Origin: an uncultured Limnohabitans sp.
GTDB lineage: Bacteria; Pseudomonadota; Gammaproteobacteria; Burkholderiales; Burkholderiaceae_C
Assembly: GCF_937889215.1 (NCBI RefSeq)
Contig: NZ_CALBEX010000422.1
Span: 1-6,112, forward strand
Reading direction: 5' to 3'
Length of the DNA stretch: 6,112 bases
Shown: positions 6,091 to 6,112 of the stretch, piece after piece
Layout: the number at the start of each line of letters is the position of its first letter
How positions within the stretch are numbered: the stretch's first letter is position 1
The notes under the pieces: generated by a model
Databases searched by the model: none
What the model was told of the DNA's origin: nothing
Seen by the model: only the letters and a program-made list of their open reading frames with translations
Program-made: the position numbers and the translations under genes

Positions 6091-6112
6091 TTGGTGTTTA
6101 CCCAATCCAGAC

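Noticed and set aside
1..6112. Search for a novel defence system, mobile element, CRISPR array, tRNA or attachment site
   Set aside because: All space is filled by intact metabolic, transport and replication genes with short gaps. No direct repeats, terminal inverted repeats, transposase or integrase fragments, or tRNA-like folds were recognised.

Overview
The window looks like ordinary chromosomal DNA from a betaproteobacterium, most likely Burkholderiales of the Comamonadaceae type (Limnohabitans, Rhodoferax or Polaromonas-like). This rests on the moderately high GC, the codon choice, and proteins that read like members of families common in that group: a DctP binding protein, an AAE/DmdB-like acyl-CoA synthetase and a zinc-ribbon NUDIX hydrolase. 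The assignment is from pattern memory, not from a search.

Layout from left to right. Positions 1-724 (minus) hold the N-terminal 241 codons of DNA primase DnaG; its 3' end lies outside the window. A 128-bp divergent intergenic region follows. Positions 853-2511 (plus) encode a complete AMP-forming acyl-CoA synthetase. It ends 10 bp from the convergent stop of a NUDIX hydrolase (2522-3070, minus). That hydrolase is the last gene of a minus-strand operon read from right to left: dctP (5000-6028), dctQ (4396-4944), dctM (3077-4399), nudix. Together the first three make a full tripartite TRAP transporter: periplasmic binding protein, small permease and large permease.

The operon carries visible expression signals. 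Upstream of dctP there is a plausible sigma-70 promoter (TTAACC, 17-bp spacer, TATGAT). A 16-bp near-perfect inverted repeat, AACCGAGCGGTCGGTT, lies over its -35 and spacer and resembles operators of TetR-family repressors. A strong intrinsic terminator sits between dctP and dctQ, and would make the binding protein more abundant than the membrane subunits. dctQ and dctM overlap by 4 nt (ATGA), and nudix begins 6 nt after dctM, so these are probably translationally coupled.

Working together (inference): the TRAP system imports an organic acid of unknown identity using an ion gradient, and the neighbouring acyl-CoA synthetase could activate a carboxylic acid to its CoA thioester. Nothing in the sequence proves they share a substrate. 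The NUDIX enzyme is probably a housekeeping or clean-up hydrolase. I see no RNA genes, CRISPR arrays, insertion sequences or phage genes, and no clear sign of an undescribed multi-gene system. The most informative non-coding element is the putative repressor-controlled promoter at the right edge.
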